Origin: an uncultured Actinomyces sp.
GTDB taxonomy: Bacteria; Actinomycetota; Actinomycetes; Actinomycetales; Actinomycetaceae
Direction of reading: 5' to 3'
DNA length: 5,286 nucleotides
Assembly: GCA_915069725.1 (NCBI GenBank)
Contig: CAJZFF010000173.1
Coordinates: 1-5,286 of the forward strand
This document shows, piece by piece, positions 1-4,345 of the stretch. The notes under the pieces were generated by a model that was not told the origin of the DNA, did not search any database, and saw only the letters and a list, made by a program, of their open reading frames with translations. Every line of letters starts with the position of its first letter. Positions within the stretch are counted from its first letter, which is position 1. Both the position numbers and the translations under genes were made by a program.

Positions 1-579
1 CCGCCGGCCTCGCTGGACTGGTTCGACTTCGACGCTCTGCCACCACTGCGGTGGCGCGACGGGGGCGCCGTCACCCCCGAGATCGTGCGCTGGTGGGTGA
101 TCATGGCCGACAAGCTCAAAGATCCGAGCGGTCGCGGCCTATGGGAGCTCTACCTGGACCGGCTCGAGCCTGCCGACGCCGCGGCACTGGGCTCTCACAT
201 CCTGCAGGCCTGGATCGCGCGGGACACGCGAGGCCTTAGCGAGGACGAGTGCCGCACTCGCGCCCAGACCGCGGGACGCCAGGAGTACGACGCCTGCCAG
301 CGCTACCTCGCCAGAACGAAGGAGCCGGAGTGGCTTGTGGAGCGTGCGCGCCAGGAGGCCGCGGTTCCTCTGGAGGAGCACGTTGCTCGCGCCCTGCGCC
401 ACTACCGGGGGCTATTCGTGGGTTCCGCCATTGCCGACAAGGGACTGTTGGCTCTGACCGTGCGCATGGACGGCACTGAACTGGCGGATGCGGTCTCCGC
501 CTACATGCGTCAGGCGCAGCGTCCCCAGGGCGGGCACCGCGCCCAGCTCGCAGCCCTCCTGGCTGCCCTGGCGGCCCCC
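1..579 (+). other. DUF4132-like segment of the chimeric ORF
   Basis: This is the soluble first half of the reading frame. The tracts RWWVIMADKLKDP, LYLDRLEPADAAALG, AWIARDTRGLSEDE and the GSAIADKGLLALT core match what I remember of the late part of DUF4132 proteins, the domain shared with E. coli MolR and YehI, whose biochemical role is not established. In that family the helix after AYMR normally continues with more repeat-like helices and a C-terminal region; here it stops after LAALLAALAA. The right edge is approximate, because the alanine/leucine-rich join (bases ~550-585) could belong to either partner. Confidence 0.65.
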
Positions 580-1161
580 GCCGAGTCCTGGGAGTTCTTC
601 ACCTCGGCCATGTGGGATCCGGGGCGCGCCGGTTTCGCCGACTACTCAGGCAATCAGAACCTCAAGGGCGCGATCGCCCGGGGGCTGCCGGAGGCCGCCT
701 GGAACCTCACCTGGGCGGTGTGCTCCCTGCTCGCCGTCGTGGCGGCCTGGTTCCTGTGCCGCCGGCTGGACCGGCTGCGGGGGGCCGATGACGCGGCCGG
801 AGGAGCCGGGCAGGACGATGACCTGGTCCTGGCTCTTCAGGTCAGCGTGGTCATGGTGCTCGGTCTGCTCGTCTCCCCCATCTCCTGGTCGCACCACTGG
901 GTGTGGTGCCTGCCCGCGCTCATGTCGGTCGCGGCGGCGACCTGGCGCTGGCGCTCGACCGCGCTCGGAGTCGCCGGCGCCGCCGGCGTGCTCGTCTTCA
1001 TCCTGGCGATGCAGTGGTGGTTCCCCGAGCAGAACCATGTGGAGCAGAACTGGCCCGCCTGGGCCAAGGCCGTCGGCTCGAGCTACACCTGGTGGGCCCT
1101 GGGCTGCGGGGCCGTCCTGTGGTGGGCGAGCGGCCGGCGGCTCAAGGCCCTGCACCACTGA
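1..1161 (+). CDS. 5'-partial chimeric ORF: DUF4132 fragment joined in frame to GT87 mannosyltransferase C-terminus
   Basis: The frame is open from base 1 to the TGA at 1159-1161 with no stop, so the gene begins left of the window; the GTG at 85 lies inside conserved sequence and is not the start. Numbered from base 1, residues ~1-190 are soluble and resemble the later part of actinobacterial DUF4132 proteins (LPPLRW, RWWVIMADKLKDP, LYLDRLEPADAAALG, GSAIADKGLLALT). Residues ~195-386 resemble the end of GT87 (DUF2029) glycosyltransferases: ESWEFFT, WDPGR, a GNQNLKGAIAR segment, then SPISWSHHWVW and about five membrane segments. These families are not normally one protein, and both parts are incomplete: the DUF4132 tail and the GT87 N-terminus with its catalytic acidic residue are missing. 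It may therefore be a fused, inactive remnant or an assembly chimera. Family calls come from remembered motifs; the fusion reading is inference. Confidence 0.75.
   Translation, partial: PPASLDWFDFDALPPLRWRDGGAVTPEIVRWWVIMADKLKDPSGRGLWELYLDRLEPADAAALGSHILQAWIARDTRGLSEDECRTRAQTAGRQEYDACQRYLARTKEPEWLVERARQEAAVPLEEHVARALRHYRGLFVGSAIADKGLLALTVRMDGTELADAVSAYMRQAQRPQGGHRAQLAALLAALAAPAESWEFFTSAMWDPGRAGFADYSGNQNLKGAIARGLPEAAWNLTWAVCSLLAVVAAWFLCRRLDRLRGADDAAGGAGQDDDLVLALQVSVVMVLGLLVSPISWSHHWVWCLPALMSVAAATWRWRSTALGVAGAAGVLVFILAMQWWFPEQNHVEQNWPAWAKAVGSSYTWWALGCGAVLWWASGRRLKALHH
580..1161 (+). other. GT87 (DUF2029) C-terminal membrane segment of the chimeric ORF
   Basis: This is the hydrophobic second half of the frame. 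It carries ESWEFFTSAMWDPGR and GNQNLKGAIAR, then membrane stretches at about residues 234-253, 278-297, 300-315, 321-338 and 360-378, with the SPISWSHHWVW motif between the second and third. GT87 members such as mycobacterial PimE are GT-C fold enzymes that move mannose from polyprenyl-phosphate-mannose on the outer face of the membrane. This is only their C-terminal part: the N-terminal membrane region and the catalytic aspartate loop are absent, so activity is unlikely. The ATG at 609 is in frame but has no ribosome binding site, so separate translation of this part is not supported. Confidence 0.65.
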
Positions 1162-1201
1162 GAGGCGCTGAGAGCCGCTGCCAGGCGCTCGCGGTCGTAC
1201 C

Positions 1202-1246
1202 GTAGGTCGCGCTGTCGAGGGGTAGGGGCACGACCTCGCGACCTAC
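1202..1246 (+). terminator. Long hairpin downstream of the chimeric ORF
   Basis: Bases 1202-1217 pair with 1231-1246 (14 of 16 positions, the first 10 perfect: gtaggtcgcg with cgcgacctac) around a 13-base loop. The hairpin starts 40 bases after the stop codon and has no T tract, so it could be a GC-rich terminator or simply an inverted partial copy of the neighbouring 44-bp repeat, whose sequence supplies the right arm. Confidence 0.4.
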
Positions 1247-1260
1247 CCTACGATCGCGCG
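1217..1260 (+). repeat. 44-bp direct repeat, copy 1
   Basis: This copy matches 1936-1979 at 42 of 44 positions, differing at 1225 (g against a) and 1254 (t against a). It contains cgacctcgcgacctacccta. Within this copy gggtagg (1220-1226) can pair with cctaccc (1242-1248); the change in copy 2 breaks one of those pairs. Confidence 0.9.
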
Positions 1261-1282
1261 GCGCTTCATCACTGTGCTGCCT

Positions 1283-1313
1283 TCTCACTTCTGAGACATG
1301 TGGGTGTCATGAC
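1283..1313 (+). repeat. Left inverted end (unit A) of a ~646-bp segment
   Basis: The unit reads tctca, cttctgaga, an 8-base spacer, then tgtcatgac. Its inverted partner is 1895-1928, where the same blocks appear in reverse complement with the same 8-base spacer and a 3-base insertion. Counted over the aligned bases, 26 of 31 match. The core recurs at once as acttgtgagaca at 1312-1323. Confidence 0.75.
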
Positions 1314-1384
1314 TTGTGAGACACCCGCTCGGGCATGAACCCGGGGCGGGCTGGTGGTCCTGGAAGCGAGGGCGGCCTAGAGGC

Positions 1385-1422
1385 GAGACATGACGGGGTG
1401 TGGGTGTCCATGGTGCTGACAT
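1385..1422 (+). repeat. Internal unit B, same orientation as unit A
   Basis: The unit shares gagacatg (1385-1392; also 1293-1300) and tgtgggtgtc (1399-1408; also 1299-1308, exactly 100 bases earlier) with unit A. Its right part, 1403-1422, is an inverted match (17 of 20) to 1507-1526. Confidence 0.65.
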
Positions 1423-1441
1423 CACGGGTGCCTCGGCGCCG

Positions 1442-1453
1442 CTCTCCGGAGAG
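1442..1453. repeat. 12-bp perfect palindrome ctctccggagag
   Basis: A perfect palindrome lying between inverted units B and C, near the centre of that inverted pair. It could be a protein binding site or part of the repeat architecture; nothing in the sequence decides. Confidence 0.5.
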
Positions 1454-1466
1454 AAACCGCAGGATT

Positions 1467-1483
1467 CCAACGATCCCCGTTGG
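1467..1483. repeat. Small perfect hairpin, 6-bp stem and 5-base loop
   Basis: ccaacg (1467-1472) pairs with cgttgg (1478-1483) around atccc. It lies between units B and C and would form part of the loop of a larger cruciform or RNA fold made by those units. Confidence 0.5.
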
Positions 1484-1506
1484 GTATTTCGGCGTCGGGC
1501 CCGTCA

Positions 1507-1544
1507 ATGTCAGCGCTGTGGACACCGGGCCGCTCAGAAGTGAG
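1507..1544 (-). repeat. Internal unit C, inverted relative to A and B
   Basis: Read on the minus strand, it starts with ctcacttctgag, a perfect 12-base match to 1284-1295 of unit A, and continues through ggtgtcc into a part that matches unit B (17 of 20). Units B and C therefore form an imperfect inverted repeat of roughly 37 bases per arm (about 1402-1440 and 1491-1527). Confidence 0.65.
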
Positions 1545-1545
1545 T

Positions 1546-1570
1546 CCGGGGCTCTTGCCGCAGAGCCCGG
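1546..1570. repeat. GC-rich hairpin
   Basis: ccggggctct (1546-1555) pairs with agagcccgg (1562-1570) with one bulged g and a 6-base loop. No gene ends nearby and no T tract follows, so a terminator role is not supported; it may be a fold of a noncoding transcript or of the repeat block itself. Confidence 0.45.
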
Positions 1571-1684
1571 CGCCTCCGTCACAGGTCCTCCTGCACCGCT
1601 CCCTGGCTGACGTCTGCGCTGGGGTCCAGTGGTCATGGTTAGACGCCGGCCCCGCCCAGAGTCGGCGTGAGTCGGCCTGCTCCA

Positions 1685-1793
1685 CGAGGGTCGGGATCTA
1701 CTGGCCAAGGGTTGTGCGTACTGCACGAAGGCCCCACCTACCCGAAGTGCACCCGACCCTCGTCCAGTAGCACCCCACCCTCGTGCAGTGCGC
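1685..1793. repeat. Degenerate 20-21-bp repeat cluster, direct and inverted
   Basis: Three head-to-tail units lie at 1732-1751, 1752-1772 and 1773-1793, with consensus near cccc-accctcgt-cagt; the last two agree at 15 of 21 positions. Inverted copies precede them: 1716-1731 matches the reverse complement of 1778-1793 at 14 of 16, and cgagggtcggg (1685-1695) is the exact reverse complement of 1752-1762. The spacing is too tight and the units too degenerate for a CRISPR array. Confidence 0.6.
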
Positions 1794-1891
1794 CCAGACA
1801 ATGCCATACACCGCCACAGTGACCGGGTCAGTCCGCTCCGACAGGCCGAAGCAGCCCCCCATCCGGCAGGCCCACCCCACCGGCGTCTTGA

Positions 1892-1905
1892 GATGTCATG
1901 ACATC
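1892..1905. promoter_or_regulatory. 14-bp perfect palindrome gatgtcatgacatc
   Basis: A perfect palindrome within the right inverted end of the repeat block. A half-degenerate version, gtgtcatgac, lies at 1304-1313 in the left end. Its symmetry would suit a dimeric regulator about 120 bases upstream of the App1-family start, but it may just be part of the repeat; no operator function is shown. Confidence 0.35.
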
Positions 1906-1928
1906 CGAAACTCTCAGAAGTCATGAGA
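1895..1928 (-). repeat. Right inverted end (unit D) of the ~646-bp segment
   Basis: The reverse complement carries tctca, cttctgaga and tgtcatgac in the same order and spacing as unit A at 1283-1313, apart from 3 extra bases. It overlaps the 14-bp palindrome and stops 7 bases before the second 44-bp repeat. Confidence 0.75.
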
Positions 1929-1935
1929 CAACACA

Positions 1936-1979
1936 GAGGGGTAAGGGCACGACCTCGCGACCTACCCTACGAACGCGCG
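1936..1979 (+). repeat. 44-bp direct repeat, copy 2
   Basis: This copy is identical to 1217-1260 except at 1944 and 1973, with an offset of 719 bases. It ends 41 bases before the proposed -10 box of the App1-family gene, so it sits next to or within that promoter region. Confidence 0.9.
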
Positions 1980-2020
1980 ATCCACCCGACGAACGCAACG
2001 ATTGGAACCACTGAGTCGTC

Positions 2021-2026
2021 TAGGAT
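2021..2026 (+). promoter_or_regulatory. -10 box (taggat) for the App1-family gene; leaderless start likely
   Basis: taggat fits the actinobacterial TANNNT -10 pattern and ends only 6 bases before the GTG at 2033. Transcription usually starts 6-8 bases beyond such a box, which would put the first mRNA base at or beside the start codon. No ribosome binding site precedes the GTG, as expected for leaderless translation, which is common in actinobacteria. No -35 box with proper spacing is seen. Confidence 0.55.
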
Positions 2027-2032
2027 CCAGGG

Positions 2033-3289
2033 GTGCCCCTCTCCGACATCGCCCGCGCCGTCGAGGACCAGTTCCACCGCGACTCCGTCCCCGTCCTCAA
2101 GCGCCAGGGCTGGCGTCCCCGCGTCATTCCCTACGACGGCTACGGCACCAGCGCGCCGGCTCAGCCAAACCCGACGGCGCAGCAGCACCAGGTCAAGGCC
2201 GGGCAGCACAGCAGGAACAGCAGGAGCGGAGCCCACCGGCGTCCCACCTCAGCGTCCCGTGGGGCCTCCCCCAGCTCCTCCTCCCGGCCCGCCCCCATGG
2301 CCCGGGTGCTGGCCCGCATGGTGATGCGGCCCCAGGACGCCCCCGCCGAGGGGCCCCTGTTCCGCTCCCTGCCCGACGCCCTTCCTGTCAGCGCCGCCCA
2401 GGCCCGCAGCTTCGCCATGACCGGGCTGAGCGATGCCCAGCGCGGCTGGCGCCTGTTCATCGAGGTGCCGGTGGCCTTCCTGCCGGTGACGGTCCACGTG
2501 GGCCGGGCCAGCGTGCGCACCCGGGCCGACCGCAGCGGCTACATCGACGTCGTCGTGCGCGATCACGGCCTGGAGCCCGGCTGGCACGAGGCCAGGATCG
2601 AGGCGATGGGGGCGCACACGGTGGCCGCCAAGGTCCTCATCATCCCCGAGGGCCCGCGTTTGGGCATCATCTCCGACATCGACGACACCGCCATGGTCAC
2701 ACACGTCCCCCGCGTACTCGTGGCCGCCTGGAACCAGCTCGTCAAGTACTCCTCGGCGCGCGAGCCCGTCCCCGGGATGGCCGAGCTCTACTCGCGCATC
2801 CAGGCCGCCCACCCGGGCACCCCGATGATGTACCTGTCCACCGGCGCCTGGAACGTGGTCCCCACCCTGCGCTCCTTCTTCTCCCGCCACGGCTTCCCCT
2901 CGGGGCCCGCGCTCATGACCGACTGGGGGACGACCAACACCGGCTGGTTCCGCTCGGGCATCGAGCACAAGCGCACCGAGCTGCGCCGACTCATGATCGA
3001 CCTGCCCCAGATCACCTGGATTCTCTTCGGCGACGACGGCCAGCACGACCCCCACATCTACGGCGAGGCCGCGCGCCACCACGCCGACCGGATCGCCGCC
3101 GTCGCCATCCGCCGTCTGACCGCTACCCAGCAGGTGCTCGCCGGAGGGCTGACCGCCCACCCCATGGGCATCGGGCCTGAGGCCCGGACCCTGGCGGAGG
3201 CCGACGTGCCCGTCGTCGTGGGCGCCGACGGCTACGAGCTGGCCCGGCTCCTGCCCCGCGAGCTGCTGGAGGCCGCACCGCGCCGCTGA
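2033..3289 (+). CDS. App1-family (DUF2183) putative phosphatidate phosphatase
   Basis: The 418-residue product carries the DUF2183 catalytic domain of the HAD-like App1 family. Yeast App1 is a Mg-dependent phosphatase converting phosphatidate to diacylglycerol; bacterial members are largely untested, so the substrate here is inferred. Visible motifs are DIDDT at 215-219 (DxDxT; D215 the expected nucleophile, D217 the acid/base), STGAWN at 269-274, DWGTTNTGWF around 297-306, HKRTEL at 312-317 and GDDGQHDPHIY at 333-343. Residues ~140-205 (LFIEVPV to VLIIPEG) look like the beta-rich domain that usually precedes the catalytic part. The N-terminus (IARAVEDQF, GWRPRVIPYDGYGT) looks conserved, followed by a low-complexity Q/S/P/R-rich linker at ~40-88. 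There is no signal peptide or membrane segment, so it is probably cytoplasmic. The GTG at 2033 is chosen because it keeps the conserved N-terminus and sits just behind a -10 box. Confidence 0.88.
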   Translation: MPLSDIARAVEDQFHRDSVPVLKRQGWRPRVIPYDGYGTSAPAQPNPTAQQHQVKAGQHSRNSRSGAHRRPTSASRGASPSSSSRPAPMARVLARMVMRPQDAPAEGPLFRSLPDALPVSAAQARSFAMTGLSDAQRGWRLFIEVPVAFLPVTVHVGRASVRTRADRSGYIDVVVRDHGLEPGWHEARIEAMGAHTVAAKVLIIPEGPRLGIISDIDDTAMVTHVPRVLVAAWNQLVKYSSAREPVPGMAELYSRIQAAHPGTPMMYLSTGAWNVVPTLRSFFSRHGFPSGPALMTDWGTTNTGWFRSGIEHKRTELRRLMIDLPQITWILFGDDGQHDPHIYGEAARHHADRIAAVAIRRLTATQQVLAGGLTAHPMGIGPEARTLAEADVPVVVGADGYELARLLPRELLEAAPRR

Positions 3290-3309
3290 CGACCTCTCAG
3301 CGACCACCA

Positions 3310-3335
3310 CCGACGACGGGGCGATTCCCGGTCGG
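3310..3335 (+). terminator. Hairpin after the App1-family gene
   Basis: ccgac (3310-3314) and cggg (3317-3320) pair with cccg (3327-3330) and gtcgg (3331-3335), with a 2-base bulge and a 6-base loop. It starts 20 bases after the stop codon. There is no T tract, which is common for GC-rich actinobacterial terminators. Confidence 0.45.
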
Positions 3336-3530
3336 CCCCTCCATGCGGCATGTCTCACGCAGGCCCCTCCACCGGCGTCGATGCCCGCCATTATGCGGAT
3401 CGCCCCATAGCCTGCCCGGTTCACAGGGACGGCACAGGCCCGCCCTACACGGACGACAGGCCCGGGCGGTTACCTGGGTTCATCGGGGCGAGCGCCCCCG
3501 TTCCCATCCCCAGCGAACAGGAGGAATCAC

Positions 3531-3842
3531 ATGTCCCCCTTCTCCACAGACTCCACCGGCCCGGCAGAGCCCACCGGCCCGACCAGCTCCGCCACCTCGA
3601 CGGCGGCCTCGCTACGCCGCCACGCGATCCTGGCCGACCTCAACCTGCTGCAGGTGGCCACCCTCATGGGCACCGGGCTGCTGGTGACCCTCGGCGTCAT
3701 CCTGGGCGGCCGCTCCTACATCACCACCGTCACGCCGGACGGCCTGATCGCCTCCCAGCCGAGCACCCACGGCACCAGCGTCCAGGACCCCGCGGCGGAC
3801 TCGATCCCCTCCACCGGCGACTCCTCGGAGAAAACCGTGTAA
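3531..3842 (+). CDS. Small single-pass membrane protein, function unknown
   Basis: I do not recognise this 103-residue protein. It has a polar S/T/P/G-rich N-terminus (1-28), a short basic stretch with RRH at 29-31, one clear membrane segment at about 39-60 (LQVATLMGTGLLVTLGVILGG) and a polar S/T/D-rich tail (61-103). There is no cleavage motif, so it is more likely an anchored protein than a secreted one; the positive charge before the segment suggests the N-terminus is inside. The start is well supported by aggagg at 3519-3524, six bases before the ATG, the best ribosome binding site in the window. The gene lies 241 bases after the App1 gene and is followed by a hairpin, so it is probably transcribed alone. 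No convincing promoter is visible; tagcct at 3408-3413 is a weak -10 candidate. A GC-rich inverted repeat (3484-3500) lies in its likely 5' leader. Confidence 0.75.
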   Translation: MSPFSTDSTGPAEPTGPTSSATSTAASLRRHAILADLNLLQVATLMGTGLLVTLGVILGGRSYITTVTPDGLIASQPSTHGTSVQDPAADSIPSTGDSSEKTV

Positions 3843-3847
3843 TTACA

Positions 3848-3870
3848 GGGGCGAGGGCCGCCTCGGCCCC
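3848..3870 (+). terminator. GC-rich hairpin after the small membrane protein gene
   Basis: ggggc (3848-3852) and gagg (3853-3856) pair with cctc (3861-3864) and gcccc (3866-3870), with one bulged g and a 4-base loop. It begins 5 bases after the TAA. The stem is strong and the placement typical of a terminator, though no T run follows. Confidence 0.6.
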
Positions 3871-3952
3871 GCGGCGGCCCCGCGCGTGACGCTGTGGGCG
3901 ATCATGCGGTCCCCGCGCCCCCTTCACGTCAGTCGCCCCGGCCCCCGGCCGG

Positions 3953-3958
3953 TATGGT
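3953..3958 (+). promoter_or_regulatory. Probable -10 box (tatggt) for the YtxH-like gene
   Basis: tatggt fits TANNNT and lies 43 bases before the ATG, leaving a leader of roughly 36 bases that includes the ribosome binding site at 3992-3996. No good -35 is seen at the proper distance. Confidence 0.4.
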
Positions 3959-4001
3959 GATGGCGCACCCAGCAGTGCTTCCTTCAAGCTCAGGAGACGA
4001 T

Positions 4002-4319
4002 ATGGCCGGCAAGATCCCCTTCATCCTCGGACTCGGCGCGGGATACGTGCTCGGGACCCGCGCGGGGCGCGCCCAGTACGAGCGCATCAAGACCGCGGCC
4101 TCCAAGGTCGCCGAGCAGCCCTTCGTGCGCACCCGGGTCGACGCCGCCTCCAGCCACGTCAAGCAGGCCGTGCGCACCCAGGGCGAGGCCGTCACCGAGA
4201 AGGTCGCCGACGCCGTCAAGGAGCGGCTCTTCGGGGCGCCCTCGAGCAAGGGCAGTGCCCAGTCCCAGCCCGTCGACGCCGGTCAGGCCAGCGTGCGTCC
4301 GGTCGGCGAGAACGCCTGA
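4002..4319 (+). CDS. YtxH-like small membrane-associated protein
   Basis: The 105-residue product opens with MAGKIPFILGLGAGYVLGTRAG, a short glycine-rich hydrophobic segment (about 4-18) followed by a basic amphipathic helical region (AQYERIKTAASKVAEQP, then helices to ~77) and a polar tail rich in S, Q and P. This GYxLGxRAGRxxYExI pattern is typical of the small YtxH-type proteins common in actinobacteria. The Bacillus relatives are general-stress proteins, but the molecular role is not established. The ATG at 4002 is preferred over an in-frame GTG at 3894 because aggag (3992-3996) lies 5 bases before it, a -10 box lies at 3953, and the upstream extension is proline-rich with no resemblance to the family. 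The gene converges on the TRIC-family gene with a 26-base gap. Confidence 0.8.
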   Translation: MAGKIPFILGLGAGYVLGTRAGRAQYERIKTAASKVAEQPFVRTRVDAASSHVKQAVRTQGEAVTEKVADAVKERLFGAPSSKGSAQSQPVDAGQASVRPVGENA

Positions 4320-4329
4320 GGCCGGCTGA

Positions 4330-4344
4330 GGCCGCCCGACGGCC
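4330..4344. terminator. Short hairpin between convergent genes
   Basis: ggccg (4330-4334) pairs with cggcc (4340-4344) around a 5-base loop. It occupies most of the gap between the YtxH-like stop (4319) and the TRIC-family stop (4346-4348), so it could end transcription from both sides. The stem is short and has no T tract. Confidence 0.35.
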
Positions 4345-4345
4345 C

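Larger units (their letters stand above)
1162..2032. other. Gene-free, repeat-rich intergenic block
   Basis: No convincing gene lies in these 870 bases. Open frames exist on the minus strand (the longest at 1307-1924), but their products are rich in R, G, S and W, they lack a ribosome binding site and resemble no family I know. The space is instead filled with direct repeats, inverted repeats, palindromes and hairpins, listed separately. The right end carries the probable promoter of the App1-family gene. Confidence 0.7.

Noticed and set aside
333..344. The aspartate in GDDGQHDPHIY of the App1-family protein (residues 333-343) as an unusual change from GDSGQ
   Set aside because: I recall GDDGQ as common among actinobacterial members, so it is not a missing catalytic residue. 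The coordinates given here are residue numbers within that protein.
1685..1793. CRISPR array
   Set aside because: The units are contiguous, degenerate and partly inverted, with no unique spacers and no cas genes nearby.
1307..1924. 205-codon open frame on the minus strand across the repeat block
   Set aside because: There is no ribosome binding site before its ATG, the product is R/G/S/W-rich without recognisable motifs, and it runs through several repeats and hairpins. High GC makes long chance frames common.
2002..2007. ttggaa as a -35 box for the App1-family gene
   Set aside because: Only 13 bases separate it from the -10 at 2021, too short for a normal promoter.
2002..3180. 392-codon plus-strand frame overlapping the App1-family gene
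   Set aside because: The product is an R/P/A/H-rich low-complexity chain with no motif, typical of an out-of-frame reading of GC-rich coding DNA.
2249..3424. 391-codon minus-strand frame opposite the App1-family gene
   Set aside because: It is a shadow of the real gene: its product is G/H/V/A-rich low complexity with no family motif, while the plus frame has a full DUF2183 catalytic domain.
3894..4001. Upstream GTG start extending the YtxH-like protein by 36 residues
   Set aside because: The extension is proline-rich and unlike the family, it crosses the likely -10 box at 3953, and the ATG at 4002 has a well-placed ribosome binding site.
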